A stretch of DNA of 64,000 nt from Notospermus geniculatus (lineage: Eukaryota > Nemertea > Pilidiophora > Heteronemertea > Lineidae). The position numbers and the translations under genes are program-made. The stretch lies in the NCBI GenBank assembly GCA_002633025.1, contig NMRB01002207.1, forward strand, positions 17,044-81,043, written 5' to 3'. Below are positions 1 through 13,278 of the stretch, in pieces (within the stretch, counting starts at the first letter, position 1; every line of letters begins with the position of its first letter). The notes under the pieces are model-generated. The model was not told the origin of the DNA. It did no database searches and saw only the letters and a list, made by a program, of their open reading frames with translations.

Positions 1-738
1 GGGGGTACAGGCAAATCATCACCATCCTTCCGAATGTCAGACATAATGCCCTGCATCCTAGAGAGATTATCAGAATCCACAGACGACGCTTGAGGTGATA
101 CGGAGTTTTCGCAAAGCCTCTGAAATGCCAACACGAACACCAAATCATTTTGTTCGGTGCTGTGTTCGCGGAAATGGCCGGCGTTCCGTTGGCGTTTGGG
201 ACATTTCGAAAATTCTCTACTGCTACCCCCCATCGTATTTCAGTGCTGCCACTGATGAAGTCGCGATATCACCCACGTGACATTACGGTACTGCGCAGAT
301 TGCTTCGACAAATTTGTGCAATGCTTCTTACCTTCTCGTGAAGTTCTGGGAATGTTTTACTTTCATATGGGAAGGACTCATCGTCGGTCATGTGCCAGTG
401 AAGCACGTTCAGTTTATTGTAAGACATGGCATCCTGAAAAAAACGTACGTCTTAATACAATACACATACTAGACAGTGGATTCATCGAAGAATCATCGAC
501 AATCGTGCCCTTCGGCTACTGTAAAGGAATTTTCGGTACGCTTTTTCGGCTTTACGATGACCAACGCATAACGAGGTTGTCGATGACCTAGTGTCGATAA
601 TCGTCATCTTTAAAGGAATTATCAATAATGCTACTCAAAGAGTAATTTTCGATGATCGTATTTGTACGTTCATCTTATGTCTGAGCCGACGGACATCAAA
701 CTATATGAAGAGGATCATAGTCCCTTTAACACACTTAC

Positions 739-2352
739 CATTGTCAGTTTCAGTATAGGTGTGGGAATAAAGTGTCTGGCAGTATCTATTAATACTCCTC
801 TGTGGGTGAATCTGGGGGAATCGTGAATCGTTGTCTTATTTATCATGTACTGAAACGAAGAAATCATACCTTGAAAATTAGCTTTTATTGAATTAAAATG
901 AAAGTCGGTCGTCATCACTATAATCAGCCGGAGCAATGAAACAGCTGTTGATAGATATGTTTGTTGCGTCTGGCATTAGTACGGCGACTATTTTGAGTAA
1001 GTCAGGTATGGATTACCCGGATTTCAACGCCAGAGATTAAACTTGCTCCGTTTACCTTAGCTGAGAAGCGGAGAATCCGTCGGTTATTCAGATGAATTAC
1101 CAATCTTAATTGGACCCACGAATTGAGTCCTTTTAAAAAGATCCATCGTGTCATGAAGGGGAAGCCCCTAAGAAATTATGGCTCGCCGTCTCAGTCCTTG
1201 CAAGAGAATACTATACTCGCCTTTCTCTCGTTATTTATCACGAATCGCGTTTCGTTGATGGTTTTATGAGCTAAAGCCGTTTTATGCCTGTCTATAAGCG
1301 GTTTCGTCACCATTTCAACACATAACGTAAGTTTCAACGGGCCACATTACCTGACCCAACATACCTCATTGCGCTCGTCGATATAGATAAGTTGCGTAAA
1401 CGTCTCGATTCCTCTCAGTGCCCCCCAAACCGTGTTCGCTGTCACCTTGGAGAATCCAATGTAGGACACAACCAGGGAGTCTAAAGGTAAAAAATAATGT
1501 CTAAAAAAACTACGGAACTGCCATGTACTATTGTATAGTACATGTACATCAGTACATGTACGTGTCTGACTGCAATTTTGACATTTTTAATGATATCACC
1601 TTAATACAGTACGTCTCACACTATTGGTTGCCATCGAAAGATTCAATGTGGAGTTCAGGTAAATGAAGTGTTCCCATTATAAGATTTTCATCAAATTATT
1701 TCTTCAGACGATCATTGCCCTTCCTACTTTCTCAACTCTGGCTTCTTGTATATTGTGATTGTGGTGTCTTATGTAGCCTAATAGAAAATACGACTTCTGG
1801 TAAACGTGTACACATATAATTCTACAGTAGGACGAAGAATTCTTGTATACTGTACTTGTAAATCTGGTGCCACGTGGCTGCCCGTATCATCGTGCACAAA
1901 GAAACGTACCGTTGTCATGCTTATCAAAATTGACTGTCAAAAATTGAGCTTTGCTGATCGTATATTTCCCTCATTACAGCACTTAAACTAAAGTGAACAC
2001 CAGGTTCTTTCAAGGCGCTCTCCGCCGGAGAAAAATCGCCTTCCAACTGGTACGACCTGATATGATCTTCACATGACTTACACGACTCGTCCATGTTTTC
2101 TCTCGGCCAGTAGTCGCATGATTTTGATGTCACGAACACGTCAAGCCGATGCATCGTCGTATACCTCAGTGACTGCACGCCATGTCTGCCTTCAAATATA
2201 AACCGCTGATAACGTTGGAAAGCCATGTCAATAATGTCACAATGTCGGATGTCACTCCACATGTAGAACTTCTGTGGGTCGATTGTCATTACCGTGTTTG
2301 ATTTCTTCCATCTTCTCGGAAGAGGCCACGGCATACCTCTGTGTGCAGTTCC
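739..2352 (-). CDS. Beta-hexosaminidase (GH20), N-terminal half, partial gene running off the left edge
   Basis: Three minus-strand exons join in frame. Exon 2352-2082 follows an acceptor (TCTCCCAG) and encodes GMPWPLP, then [17 protein letters not shown], ending phase 1 at GTAAGT. Exon 1480-1365 encodes YSLVV and [14 protein letters not shown]. Exon 849-739 encodes [16 protein letters not shown] and [11 protein letters not shown], ending at GTAAGT. These are hallmark segments of eukaryotic HEXA/HEXB-type enzymes: the N-terminal domain, then the first strands of the catalytic TIM barrel. The family removes terminal N-acetylhexosamines from glycoconjugates, normally in lysosomes or after secretion. 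The catalytic Asp-Glu pair would lie in later exons beyond base 1, so activity cannot be judged. The 5' end with the signal peptide is not certain (see 3104-3388). Exon phases agree at both junctions, so this looks like an intact gene. Confidence 0.9.
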
Positions 2353-3103
2353 CTGGGAGATAAAATGCATTTTTGATAAGAGGGCTATGGAACATGCGAT
2401 AGTTTCGAAGATATCAACTTTTCAATGTAGATCTACTCACCAATGCTGAGGCGATTTCAGTTTTACAAGAAGCTTTTTGAAACGTTGCAATACACAGAAG
2501 CAAGGATCAGGGCAGAAGATGGGGCCTTAGCCATGCAACATTTATTGCCTCTTCCTGTCTTTTTGGCGGAAATGTGTTTTTTTTTTCGAAAACGTCTTGG
2601 TACATGTTGCAACAGCGCCTCTCACCCAATACCCAAGAGCTGAAATCTCCGCAGAATTGAACTCTAGTAGTTAAAGCGAATCGAAAGCGAAAAAATTGAT
2701 TTAGAAATAGAATTTGAAAGGGGACGAATTTTCAGGAAAAAAATGTGAACAAACTTCTCCAGAATGTCAACAAAGAAATTTTCGTGCATTTTGATTGGCT
2801 GAATTTTGTGTCTACAAATGTTAACAAAATCCGCTATCGCCGGATTCGCTTTAATAGGCTATTGATAACTGTGTACTGTAGGGTCAAATTATTTCTGTCG
2901 TTGAACGTATGCATTCAGGTTTGTTCTTCCGTTTGTTTTGTACTCGTCTAAAGGCTACAGCATGACTGCTCAGGCTGCATCACCTGTATCTAACCGGAAA
3001 ATTCGATTATTGGCCTGGATCATTGTTCAACAACACATTCTACTCAGAAATGGTTCAAATGAAGACTTCCCTTCACCGCCATGATGAATTACACCATAAA
3101 TAC

Positions 3104-3388
3104 TTGCGGAGTGTTGAGCGAAGGGTTGAAATCAGGTGGCCGCTGAACGTAAACGACCAGCGTAATGAAATACATGGCGTATGCACACTGATTAAACGCT
3201 GAAACATTGGTGACAGAGATGACACAACTATATGTCACTCGATATATGTTGTTGAAATTTGGACGGTAACAGGTTTCGTTGCTGGTGTACTGGAAGACCG
3301 TGCAGGAGAGTTTAAATCCATTGCCAAATTCATACTTCCTCACCTCCCAGTCTGCTTTGGACATGTTGGAGATCGGAATATGCTTCAT
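3104..3388 (-). CDS. Candidate upstream exon of the beta-hexosaminidase gene
   Basis: A minus-strand open frame reads SKADWEVRKYEFGNGF, then VTYSCVISVTNVSAFNQ and ends FNPSLNTPQ before a possible donor (CAA|GTATTT). That donor is phase 0, matching the phase-0 acceptor of the hexosaminidase exon at 2352, so the join would read [16 protein letters not shown]. The protein-like composition and N-glycosylation sequons suit a secreted protein. A second frame at 3995-4189 (minus, with IDNANRIIFHINCSPANLC) could be a further 5' exon. I recognise no family with confidence; an N-terminal carbohydrate-binding-like domain as in some invertebrate hexosaminidases is only a guess. The acceptor is unresolved. 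Confidence 0.35.
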
Positions 3389-4399
3389 TTGGAATCAGCA
3401 AGGTGTTCCTTTCCGCGCACTGGGTTGGCTGGCATGGCCGGGAACCATGAATTGCCCTTCAGTCTATTGGCGAAATACTTAGTAATTTGTCATACGCACA
3501 GGATTTCGAAGTTAAGAAGTTAACTCTGCCAAGAACATATGGGTTGACTCATGCGAATTCAGAGTGCTGTACTGCTAGAAGCATGTATCGGAGTTAGTTC
3601 AGTATTTTCCGAAGGATATCGTAGGTATTGGTGTTGCTTTTATTGTAATGAGTCAGGCACACGACTTGCTTGCACCTGATGGCAAAATAACATTTTACTG
3701 GAAACACTCGATCATGATGTGTATGTGTGTCTACACCTAAAAATACATTTACATGTAGCTAAAAAAACTGTAGAAACATTGGAAGACAAGTGTATATTTT
3801 TGTAAGTTGTAATGCGGTGAAGGTTTGCAGATGCAGATGCAGAATACAAAGAGTAGATCATTTATTTTTGCTTTACCAAGTCCACATCCGCAGTCGAACA
3901 CTCAGACCTGCGAGAAGGCTAGGCCTGCCCTCAAGTGGGGTGGCTTGCAGCAAATTCTGGACACTAGTTTGTACTTTATCCTCTGTTTAGCACTTCAATT
4001 TGACCAGTTGACCGACTCGAGCCCCAAGATATCGTCGAGCTTTGTTGTCAACTTTTTCAATTCCACCGAACGTTGCACACACAGGTTAGCGGGTGAGCAA
4101 TTTATGTGAAAGATAATTCTGTTTGCGTTGTCAATGGGTAGCTTAAGATTGCTGTTGTTCTGTCCAATTTGGCTGCCTGAACTACTCATGTCCTCGTTTG
4201 GTGTGTCATTTTCATTGACCTTTGCTCTCCAATGGGTATGGCCAAATCGTCATGTATGTTCCCCGCTATGTTAAGGGAGTCATAATTAACGACTGAATGC
4301 ATCTTGCACCAATGTTCTGATACTTCTGGGCTCACCTTACCAGAAAGATAACAACACTTGCTTCTAAAGTTTCCTCCCAGGTATAGGCAATCCACGTTG

Positions 4400-6050
4400 G
4401 CAGCTGGAAGCGGAACACCCGAGATGCATACCCGCGGAGCAAACTGTCCATATCCAAGATAAACGGAGTAGTTGATGTTGTAATGACTCTATCGTCGGCA
4501 TTGGGAATCGAGGGTTCGACTATTCACAAAATGTTGTCTGATCAATTTTTTTAATGGAGACACGCATGAAGTCCAAGTTTTGTCCATATCTTCACATCGC
4601 TGCCTGTCCCCAATTGGTTGGAATAGAACTGATGGCCGTCACAAATCGACTAACTGTGGACATTAGGCCTACGTATGATCTCATTCAAGTGAGATCATGA
4701 CGTGCCAACTACGTACGTACATGTATGCCTATGGGCTCTACATTTATACGTAGGTCTACATGTATTGCGTCATTTTGCACGTTTTCAATTGGGGACGTCC
4801 CCAGTTGCCATTTAGTGAATAGCAATATGGTGTGTGTGTTTTTCACGCACTACGTCGAAGATTTGCTCCAAAACAGAGATATTTTCGAATCTGTTGTCGT
4901 CATTCACGTCAATGTTTACTTTCAAACGTCAGTAAATCTGATTCTTTATACAAAATGTCGTGCAAAACAAATAACGTTTTGCTCTCGAAATGAATTGATA
5001 AAATGTATCAAAATAAAATGATTGTGTAGCCAAAAGCATTAAAACTTGAGGGTGCACTTGACATACTTGCATACAACTCTAAATCCATACAAAAATAGCG
5101 GCGTAGGCCGGGGACACCGGTGGGTTGGAAAGAATCCCCGCTGGGAAAATTCTTTGAAATTGGGGTTCAGTGCACAGTGGCACCATGAGTTAATATGCAT
5201 AATTAAGCAAATAGGAGGTGGACTGCATACATGTAAGTCTTGAACATTTCCACAAACGTAATCCCTAGAAAGTTATTGTTCTTGATAATTATGCAATGAA
5301 CACTGATAATGTGAATAAAAGCAAGTGCTGTATGTCACGCCAGTGATCATGATCATCTTGCTCTTTTACTGCTGAAGGAATTGATTCGAGGGCCCTCCAC
5401 AAAACTAAAGTAAAAATATTTGACCAGTCTTGTTCATACCACCCACTAACGAACTGAATCTTATGCTTCATTTTTTCGTGTCATCGATTTGTCCCTGTAA
5501 GTAAATGCCATTAATCTCATAAAAATGCTATTCCTCCCTTTCACATTCTTTTTTATTGGCCAAACGACGACAATATCGGATGGATATTTGAACCTCGACT
5601 TATACCAAGAAGGAAATATCTCGGGAAAGGTTAGACCTTTCTTTGGTGCCATCCATAAAAGAAAAATCGGTTATTTCCAGTCCACTAAACATAATAACGG
5701 TTTCCGAAGCCAGCTTTCATTACATATACAGGCGACGCCTGTCGAGGAGTTTATATATTGAACGTTATATACTGCATACATCGCTCTGGGCTGGTTGTTC
5801 CTCGTTATTTGCATTCTCATCAGCTAATAGCTTTGTAATTAACAACCCATTGAAGACCCATAGCTAATATCTTAACCCTTTTACATTGTACTCCCAGTGG
5901 CAATTTCAGGGACTTTATCTGTTTCACAAACAAAGCATTTTCATTTTCGTACATGGTATAGCACTAGGTCTAATCGTTAATCCGGTGGTTATATCAGACG
6001 TATAGGCCTGTACTCGCTCCCACGCCACCCACAAAATTCACGTACAATGC
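4400..6050. other. Non-coding stretch, no gene seen
   Basis: Only short unsupported frames occur here. The sequence is AT-rich with scattered TACATGTA motifs. I see no exon with matching splice sites and no recognisable protein segment. Confidence 0.5.
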
Positions 6051-6386
6051 AGCCGTCCAATGCAAAAAAGCAGTAACTTGATTTTTCATAGTTTTGTGAA
6101 ACATTGACATAGAAAATGTCAGGAAATCCAGAGCAAAATACAATGCAAAAAGGCAGTAACTTCCAATGCATTTTCCTATTACTTTTGGGGGGTACTGCCT
6201 TTTTGCATTGTTTTGGGGTGGGGTAGTGAAGTTACTGCCTTTAGGTCATGGCCTAATTCTTTAAATACGGGGCATTGGAGTTAAATGGTACATCAGGAAG
6301 GTGAAGCTTCAAGAGCTGATTCCAAAATGACCAAAAGGTGTCTCTGTGCCAAAATGGGAGTTACTGCCTTTTTGCATTGGACGGCT
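6051..6386. mobile_element. Foldback element with GCAAAAAGGCAGTAAC arms
   Basis: The first 27 bases, beginning AGCCGTCCAATGC, pair with the last 27, ending GCATTGGACGGCT. A second internal inverted pair of the same GCAAAAAGGCAGTAAC unit lies at about 6142-6220. This is a short non-autonomous foldback repeat without coding capacity. Transposase family not determined. Confidence 0.7.
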
Positions 6387-8658
6387 GAATGAGTAAAGCC
6401 CACAGCACACGAGGCAACCTGTCTGGCACCTGCTAGCAATTTAGTGGAAAGCAACAAGCAAGAATGCGGTGAATTGCAACGGCGTCTTGCTTTCCGAGCA
6501 ATAAAAAAGCGAGCAAGAACAGTCAAACATGTTTATCGATGCAATAAGTTGCTTGCACGAAAAAATGAGCTCCTGAAAACATCCGCACACGGGGCAATTT
6601 TTCTTGCTTTCCACAAATTGCTACCAAGAGAAAGAAAACTTGCCTCGTGAGCAAGCGCTCTGAATACGCCAGGTAGGTCTACATGTATGCAGATGGTTCG
6701 CCGTTCACCAAGCATTCGATGAAGGTGACGACGAAGCAATGCTCGGCGGGACATAGTAGTATCCCCATGGTCATGGGCGACACTCGGCTGACGCTGTCCA
6801 GCGTCGTCGAAGAATGTTGACATGATCTGTAACTCTAAAATACGATAATACTGCACCGGCATAAAATTAACTTTCCCGCCTGCTCATCCCTGCGAGCACT
6901 GCCGGAGGGTGTTTTGCATCACACACCCAGTCAACCTCGCCGTCTTTGTGATCCTATTGGTGATATCGATTCGAATATATTCAGTTACCGTTCAAAGCAT
7001 GCTCGGTGTTCAGAGACGGGAGCTGTGTAGAATGCGTGGATACCAGGCCACGATAAGGAACAAAGCTCAGTGTGATTAAGATTTTCATCCACGGAAATAA
7101 TCGAGATTCGGCAGGAGACAAACGTTCCCCTGACGTACATGTACATGTACATGTCAAAGCAGCCCTTTCGACAGAAGCATTCTGACCTAATCAGTTATCG
7201 CTGAACTGTGCGACCACCGAGCTCTTATGATTGTTGCGCTCGGAGCCATTTCACAGGATAAATTGCTCTACTTCGGATACTTCAAGGATCAGATCAATTC
7301 ATTTACGGCTTAACTAACGTAGAAGACAGATCGTAAATTGCTTCTTTATGTATTCGAGATCAGTGAATATCGCTGTATTCCCTTATCAGGAGGATTAGTG
7401 CTTTCAGGACCACATAATTTTCAATTTTACCCAACCCTTTCTCAGCAAATGAATGATCGTCATCGGCCATTTACACGCCTGTGGTTCTTGATTCACTGCT
7501 TTCCTGTGGTTCACAATTCAGCGAACGTGTCCCTGCAACATCGGCAGCTAATCTCCGTCTCATAGCTGGATAACATTACCAAGCTCAGAGGGATTAAATG
7601 ACTGACTATTCTGTGAGACTGCAGGTAATCGTATCATGAGGCGAGGCCATTTTCACAAAGCGTCGGGTTAGTCTAAAGAAAGAACTTGGTATTTTCCTGA
7701 TATTTTCATTTGACATTTGCCATAAAGGAATAACGTTAGATCCGATTACTCATTAATCCTTCACAACTACTGGTTTGGTGTCGATAATAATGAAGCCAGG
7801 CCAGTCGTCGGGTTGTAAATGAGGCAAAGTAATTTTTGCAATGGTATTTTTCAGTATATCTCAACTTTCAGAATTGCGCGATGTGGAACAGATATCAAAT
7901 GACACAACGGAATATTGTTCATCGCGATTAATCCAGCAGAGGGGTTAAAATATCACCATCAGTTTACCCAAGATGAAGACGTAGAAGAAAATTTCATGCA
8001 AGCTGAGATGAATACAGGCAGTTTTTTCTGCTAATAGAACCTGATACGGATTAAAGACGCTGAGCATTTTGATTGGCTGGTACGAAAACTGCGCCGGAGT
8101 GAATAACATGGATATCGACAATTAAATCGAGTATTTCAATTCATTAACGTAACAAGCAAGAGATCATTGAAAAGCTGTGTATCGGAATTCTCATCGAATA
8201 AACAGTGAATTTTCATCTGTTGAGCGATCCCGAGTAATGACACTTAAGATTTCATTGGCTGTCTACACACTGCGTGGGGATGGACTAGGAAATCAATAAA
8301 CTCTGCATGGTGTTCTCCAGCACACGACATCCATGTTACGGCATGTATTGTTTTCATTTGGGTCGGGCATGATCTTCACGACAAGAACACATCACTCTAT
8401 TGATCGGTTTGAGGATGTTTAAAGGTTTTTCTCAGATATTCTTACTTTGTCCTTTGTCCTCAATATCGTCTTCTTCCTTCTTGAAATCATAGACTGGATT
8501 GGATTAAAGCAGGAAGTTCGCTGTGATCGTGACATACAAGCTTTTGGAATATTGTCAAATCTCTGGGATCAAACGTCACGTTTCCTTGGGGTTTTTTTTT
8601 TTATTTCGAGGCGATTCGTGTTGCTTGCCGCTCATATTACAGTAAAAGAGGATTCACA
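6387..8658. other. Presumed intergenic and upstream region of the 333-residue ORF
   Basis: No exon is convincing. It holds an ACATGT run near 7136-7154 and AT-rich sequence. A 71-residue frame (8447-8662) ends by overlapping the ATG at 8659 and resembles 5' leader sequence rather than a gene. Confidence 0.4.
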
Positions 8659-9660
8659 ATGATGGATATCGAAACAGCGTTAGAGGGCAACGGCAACCGC
8701 CCTGACAGGATACCGTCTATCCCAACAATATACCTGAACACAACGGATAAGGCGGAGATATGTCTACACACTCCCGACAACGACAACGGATTTCCATTCA
8801 GGCGACCATATCATGTAAGTCTACCGGATCTGTCGGGCTCAAAAATCCCGCATATCATTACAACTAGCTCGACAAAAAGCCCGCTTACCGAAAATCCGAA
8901 TTCTCCTAACTCCCCTAACAACAGGGAGGAAAAGATTGTGGGGGTCTATTGCTCGCCCAGATCGTCGAGAAGGGGCTTGGATAAGTTTTCCGAATCTGCG
9001 GACGCCATCGCGAACGCTGGAAAAAACGACAATGGGTTCTGTTGGCTGAACACGTTCGACCCATCACGTAGTGTCAAACGAAAACAAAGAAATAGACATT
9101 CGAGTTCAAGCTCCAGTGAAAATACAGTGAAAAGTGCTAGTCATATATCGACGTGCGGATCTAGGAGCAGACTTGGACATTTCGACAGGTTAAGCTTGCC
9201 TGAAATGTCTTCTTTGAGTTCGGTTCACTTGCGGAGGGTCTACTCCGGCCCGATTGGACAAATGCCAGTAAAAAACGAGGACGATCTTTCGATGCCCCCG
9301 AAGCGAGAGGTAAAATCGTGTTCAAATCTCTCTTCATATGATAAATACGCTACGAACTTCTTCGCGCAAGGATCGACCACGAATCTGTTAAGTCCACCGT
9401 CCGTGTTGCCGTCAATGTACGTGAACCACGGTTCTACGCCATCTTTGGATGATATCCCGACCAACAACACGGAGGGCAACGTTGACGTCAGTGACAGGAA
9501 GACGTTTGAACAGATGTACGAGGAGGCATACCGGCGTGTTCACCAGCATTGCCTGCGGGAGAGCAGACATGAGAAACAACAGCGGATACAACAGTGGCTG
9601 AAGAACTTGAGTGACGGAACGTGTTCTGCCGGTCAGAGTCACGAGAGTAATGAAGGATAG
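8659..9660 (+). CDS. Uncharacterised 333-residue low-complexity protein (intronless ORF)
   Basis: This is the longest uninterrupted open frame in the window that lacks gaps and tandem repeats. It opens with two successive ATG codons in the context CACAATGATGG and ends in TAG. I do not recognise the family. The protein is hydrophilic with no signal peptide or membrane segment. It has a Ser-rich basic stretch near residues 135-155 (RKQRNRH followed by Ser runs), several SxxSLP/TPSLDD-like patches suggesting phosphorylation, and a predicted helical C-terminal tail around residues 275-315 (FEQMYEEAYRRVHQH, then RIQQWLKNL). It may be an intrinsically disordered regulator or scaffold. It could also be a long single coding exon with spliced UTRs. 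An AATAAA lies at 10053-10058, roughly 390 bases after the stop. Confidence 0.6.
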   Translation: MMDIETALEGNGNRPDRIPSIPTIYLNTTDKAEICLHTPDNDNGFPFRRPYHVSLPDLSGSKIPHIITTSSTKSPLTENPNSPNSPNNREEKIVGVYCSPRSSRRGLDKFSESADAIANAGKNDNGFCWLNTFDPSRSVKRKQRNRHSSSSSSENTVKSASHISTCGSRSRLGHFDRLSLPEMSSLSSVHLRRVYSGPIGQMPVKNEDDLSMPPKREVKSCSNLSSYDKYATNFFAQGSTTNLLSPPSVLPSMYVNHGSTPSLDDIPTNNTEGNVDVSDRKTFEQMYEEAYRRVHQHCLRESRHEKQQRIQQWLKNLSDGTCSAGQSHESNEG

Positions 9661-11677
9661 TGATATTCTTACCTATTGATTGCAAAAACATGACCAAACT
9701 GATTTCCTCAGGAGACAACTCCTTCTCGAGGAGGTGGACTTGGCATCTAAAGTGTATAATGGTCTCGAGGGTTAGGTTTCACCGCGAAGGAGTCACTCAC
9801 TATAAGTGGCGACTTCAGCGGGCAGGTTTTACCACTTGCGCCGAGGATGGGCCGACCAACCCACTTAAAAACGGTTCTCAATGAATTTTGAATCGTGTGT
9901 TACAGGTCCAATATGAACAGTTTTCAAAAAAAATGTTCAACATTAAAATATTAATGAAATTCACAGTTTGGGCAATCGGTGTCGCCATGGCCATACGGTG
10001 TCGCCATGGCCACGCCATACGTGTACATATCCAAGAAATAACATGATAACAAAATAAACCCGAAATCATTTGATTTAGGACAGGGGTCATCTGCTGTGTT
10101 CGGCTTTTGGGGGGAACTGGCGGAAACCTGTTTTGATTGGTTGAGTGAGAACGGAACTTAAGGTCGCGGTTATCGTGTCAGCTACCGGTTTATGAAAATG
10201 CCGTGCTTCTACAATTAACCAGAAATGCTCTGATAAAATTTCAGCAGGTACCAGGATGTGTTAGATGTTGATTCAGGATGTCATAGCCATGAACATGTCG
10301 ACGTGAACGCATGTTCGTTTTCCAAGTCGTGGGTGAAAATGCTAATTGTTACAATTATAGGCCTACAATTTATAGTCCAGTAGCCTACTTCTGTGAAAAC
10401 GATATACCTTGTATTTAAGCATTATATTGCCTGTTTCCTTTTTATCTGAGATGTTAGAATGTTATTAGGGAATATCATACGAATTACATTTTTTATCCTC
10501 GTCGAAAATGTTTTCATGTGAACGTCTTTTCAAATCGCACCTCGTCCAATGGCACAAGGGGTTTCGAACGGCCGTGTCGCAGACGTTTGAAACAACACAC
10601 ACATTGCACCATTCACGTTTTATGGAGTTTCTTTTCTATGGAGAATTTTCTTTGAAAATCTTTTTTTCGTTTTAATGATATATCTCAAAGTATCAAAATG
10701 ATACAATGTACATGTACATGTATATAATGATGTGTTGATGCCCACAGAAGAGAAAACTGGCTGTTATGCCTACTTGTAGCCGTGCTGTATTTAGAAATAG
10801 GAACAAATATCAGTAAAAAATCTTCTGGGTCCATTAAAAATCACGTTCGTTGCTTATCAGCCGAGGTGCAGGTTCGATCTTCAAAATGCTATACAAATTC
10901 CCGTCACGTTGCGATCAGCTCGTTAATAAAGTCGTAATATTATGCGTCCAAATAAATGGCTTCCCGGAGGATGGACGAGGACAGGATGACTTGATGCCGA
11001 CCACGACCGTCCATCATACTAATTATATTTACCCGCACCAATTACATGCGGTTATTCATTAAGATAGTGGAAGAGCCATGTCGAACTCTGGTCCATTCAC
11101 TCAGGAAATTACTCAAGCAAATACCACGACAGGTTCGTTCTTGATGGATATTTCTGAACGGTTTGCAAAATGTTTGTTCTTTTTTGTCTCCCCTTCACTG
11201 CCTTTCACAGGGTTAGGCCTAAATGATTTTGACGTGAGCAAGATGTGAACCGACAAAATCTGTAATCCACAAGTGCATTTTTAAGAGGAAATTCATTACT
11301 TCTGTTTTCTTTTACATGTGGTTTTCTTTTATCATTTTTCTTTCATTTAGTTTTCTTCCAAATTATTCTGTTCGGTGATGACCAAAGAGTCCTGAGACCA
11401 CTGGTCGGTCGCCTTGAAAGTTGATATGGGTGTTCATATATACATGTAGACCTACAGACCTACAACATCGTTGAAATACCGGCTTGTTTGTCAATATGGT
11501 GGTGTTTACAAGGTCCATTTTCTCCTCAATTCGTCCTCAAGCGACGCATAAATTCCCTGAATCGTGTTTTCTATGAGGTACAGTCATTGACATTAGTTTA
11601 TCTACACCTACCGCCTTGAATATTTCAAATACTACTGGGCGAATTTTAACACGGTTTGTACCAAATGAAAGTCTGTC
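9661..11677. other. 3' flank and intergenic sequence
   Basis: It includes an AATAAA at 10053-10058 that could serve the upstream ORF and a short direct repeat of TGTCGCCATGGCCA near 9980-10010. No further exon is supported. Confidence 0.4.
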
Positions 11678-13275
11678 TTCTTGGCCATATTTCTACATCA
11701 AAATTTTGGAAATTTGGAAATATCATAATTATGTAATAGTTCATTAGAAAAAGCCCTAAAAATCAACATTTTTATTATGGAATTTTTTGGTGACTTTTGT
11801 CCCAGTTGTGATAGAATGGAACTTTCTAAGAATTTTGGGCTTTGTTTCATCAAAATATCTCGAGTGGTTGCTGAGATATTTGAGATTATCGAAATTTTGA
11901 TAATTTGAGATTTTCGTGTTTTTCAGGAAATTTTGATGCCATCAGTTAAAGCTAACCTTGGAATATGGGTTTTACCCGGGGGCAAAACCCCATTTTTGGT
12001 GAAAATGGGGGACCGGCTGCTGTAAAAGGCCACCCCATTAATGTGTTCACGGGACCCCCCTGAGTCACGCTAGGGTGGGTGGCCTTTGAGATTTTTTGCA
12101 AGACGCTGAAAAATTGACTTTGAAGTTGAGGACACTGACTTTATCATTGGGCCCAAGAACTGACACATGACTGAGCGTTGTACAGGAGAATGGGACACGA
12201 TGTACAGCTAACTTTTAAACGGTGGGATTTACGCCCCGTAAATGTATTACCAACAGATAGAAACATGGGCCCATATTTTCAAAGCTGTTTTAACGCTAAA
12301 ATGCGTTTTAGTCCAGCACTTGCATGCTTATAGGCATGCAAGTGCTGGACTAAAATGCATTTTAGCGTTAAAACAGCTTTGAAAATATGGGCCATGGTGT
12401 CTCCGAAGCAGACAAGCATGTTCTTAATTGTTTTTAGTATTTTTGTAATAAAGAAATGAATATTTTATGCAAATTAACAGACAATGGGTCAAAATACATA
12501 AAAACGCCGTTTCCGATCACGTAATTAGTTAGAAACTGTAAAATACATGCTTATTTGATTAAGAGCCACCATGTTTCTATCTGTTGGTAATACATTTATG
12601 GGGTGTAAATCCCACCGTTCAAAAGTTAGCTGTACATCGTGTCCCATTCTCCTGTACAACGCTCAGTCATGTGTCAGTTCTTGAGTCCAATGACGAAGTC
12701 AGTGTCCTCAACTTCAAAGTCAATTTTTTGGCGCCGTGCAAAAAATCTCAAAGGCCACCCACCCTAGTGCGACTCAGGAGAGTCCTCTGAACACATTAAC
12801 CGGGGGTGGCCTTTTACAGCAGCTGGTCCCCCATTTTTGCCCTTTGCCCCCTGGGTATTTACAATAATTTTGGAACTTTTTGCGTTAACTGGGCAGAGAT
12901 ATTCATATTTGAAAATACCCCCTTAACTTAAGACATGCTTAACTTCTAACCAGTTTACGCAATAAGTTCCAAAACTTCACAATCCTACGTTTTTAGGTGA
13001 GCTCTGTCTACTAATATCAAAATTTTGTGAAAATTTGGAAATTCTCAAATTATCGAAATTTTGATAATCTCAAATATCTCAGCAACCACTCAAGATATTT
13101 TGATGAAACAAAGCCCAAAATCCTTGAAACTTCCACTCTATCAACCCTGTAACAAAAGTTACCAAAAAATTGCATAATAAAAATGTTGATTTTTAGGGGT
13201 TTTTCTAATGAGGTATTACATAATTATGATATTTCCAAATTTCCAAAATTTTGATGCAGAATTATGACCAAGGTT
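11678..13275. mobile_element. Large foldback element (about 1.6 kb) ending at the assembly gap
   Basis: The left arm (from about 11678) and the right arm (to about 13275) are inverted copies. For example, TTTGGAAATATCATAATTAT on the left is answered by ATAATTATGATATTTCCAAA on the right, and both arms carry the ACCAACAGATAGAAACATG block in opposite orientation. At the centre is a near-perfect hairpin (12267-12393) around CTTATAG. The right arm carries about 170 extra bases (12395-12565). No transposase frame is visible, so this is a non-autonomous foldback or palindromic repeat. Confidence 0.8.
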
Positions 13276-13278
13276 ATA

